Assembly: GCA_002439285.1 (NCBI GenBank) | Contig: DJTQ01000082.1 | Location: 1 to 6,560 of the forward strand | DNA from: Paenibacillaceae bacterium UBA6304 | GTDB lineage: Bacteria > Bacillota > Bacilli > Paenibacillales > Paenibacillaceae | Direction of reading: 5' to 3' | Length of the DNA: 6,560 nucleotides | Shown: one piece after another, positions 6,346-6,560 of the stretch | Layout: the number at the start of each line of letters is the position of its first letter | Position numbering within the stretch: the first letter of the stretch is position 1 | Made by a program: the position numbers and the translations under genes | Notes under the pieces: generated by a model | The model's input: the letters and a program-made list of their open reading frames with translations, nothing else | What the model was told of the DNA's origin: nothing | Database searches by the model: none

Positions 6346-6560
6346 ATGATGCAAGAACCAACGGGACAGGAGTCCGTGGTACAGAAACCAACGGGACAGG
6401 GGTTCGTGGTACAGAAACCAGCGGGACAGGAATCCGTAAGGCAGGAACCAGTGGTCCGGATACAGGGGGTCAGCAAAAAAATCGGCTCCAAGACGCTGAT
6501 TGATCAATTGACGCTCGATATACCTCCGGGTCAGGTGTACGGATTTTTGGGACCTAACGG
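6346..6560 (+). CDS. ABC transporter ATP-binding protein, N-terminal fragment
   Basis: The frame stays open to the window end (71 complete codons), so the gene is cut by the window edge. After an unusual N-terminal segment it enters a typical ABC nucleotide-binding domain: VRIQGVSKKIGSKTLIDQLTLDIPPGQ, then VYGFLGPNG, the first half of Walker A. The KKIG...GFLGPNG style resembles ATPases of ABC-2 type exporters (BcrA/drug or lantibiotic-resistance type), but substrate and direction cannot be told from this piece. AGGAGAG (6332-6338) precedes ATG 6346 at good spacing; ATG 6349 is next. Residues 3-35 are a decapeptide tandem repeat (see 6352-6450) not expected in this family. A later start such as GTG 6451, which begins just before the ABC core, would remove it, but it has only a weak site upstream (AGGAACCA). 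Confidence 0.88.
   Translation, partial: MMQEPTGQESVVQKPTGQGFVVQKPAGQESVRQEPVVRIQGVSKKIGSKTLIDQLTLDIPPGQVYGFLGPN
6352..6450 (+). repeat. In-frame 30-bp tandem repeat encoding a decapeptide
   Basis: Three units of exactly 30 bp (6352-6381, 6382-6411, 6412-6441) and a 9-bp partial (6442-6450) encode QEPTGQESVV, QKPTGQGFVV, QKPAGQESVR and QEP. The frame is kept through all units. Differences include both silent changes (CAA/CAG, GAG/GAA, GTG/GTA) and replacements (E/K, T/A, S/F). The product would be a polar, Pro/Gln/Gly-rich, probably disordered N-terminal tail. The copy number is likely to vary between strains. Confidence 0.9.

Noticed and set aside
6256..6507. An 83-codon open frame on the - strand with repeated RWFLYH-like segments
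   Set aside because: It is the antisense shadow of the 30-bp coding repeat at the start of the ABC gene. The + strand frame has a good ribosome-binding site and continues into a recognisable Walker A motif.

Overview
The window looks like chromosomal DNA of a Gram-positive, moderate-GC Firmicute, most likely Paenibacillus or a close relative. This is inferred from purine-rich Shine-Dalgarno sites, GTG starts, sigma-A-like promoters with extended -10 elements, T-tailed terminators and a Bacillus-like propeptide arrangement in the glutamate synthase. No database search was possible, so the genus is a judgement. All three genes lie on the + strand.

Layout. (1) 66-4661 is a complete gene for the large (alpha) subunit of NADPH-type glutamate synthase. 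(2) 4662-5464 is about 800 bp without a credible gene, but it is full of structure. It holds two hairpins and a strong intrinsic terminator closing the glutamate synthase transcript, then four copies of a 16-bp near-palindrome spaced 51/62/51 bp, then about 260 bp of an 18-bp minisatellite almost free of C on the + strand. A promoter and a second intrinsic terminator sit directly before the next ribosome-binding site. (3) 5465-6139 encodes a 224-aa protein that looks like a PD-(D/E)XK (DUF559/Vsr-like) nuclease fold joined to a C-terminal winged helix. (4) 6117-6276 holds four ~42-46 bp repeats. The first copy is the coding 3' end of that gene, including its stop codon. (5) 6346 to the window end is the start of an ABC transporter ATPase, cut inside its Walker A motif. 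It carries an unusual N-terminal extension made of an in-frame 30-bp tandem repeat.

How the parts relate. Glutamate synthase is a core nitrogen-assimilation enzyme. Its small subunit is not in the next position, and the transcript appears to be terminated firmly. The nuclease-like gene appears to have its own promoter, with a terminator hairpin as its 5' leader, so it may be controlled by attenuation or translated only at low level. No terminator with a T tract separates it from the ABC gene, although the ABC gene has a candidate promoter of its own. The most notable property of the window is that four unrelated repeat families occupy about 1.6 kb around and inside these gene boundaries. No complete new system (defence island, biosynthetic cluster, mobile element) can be demonstrated here.
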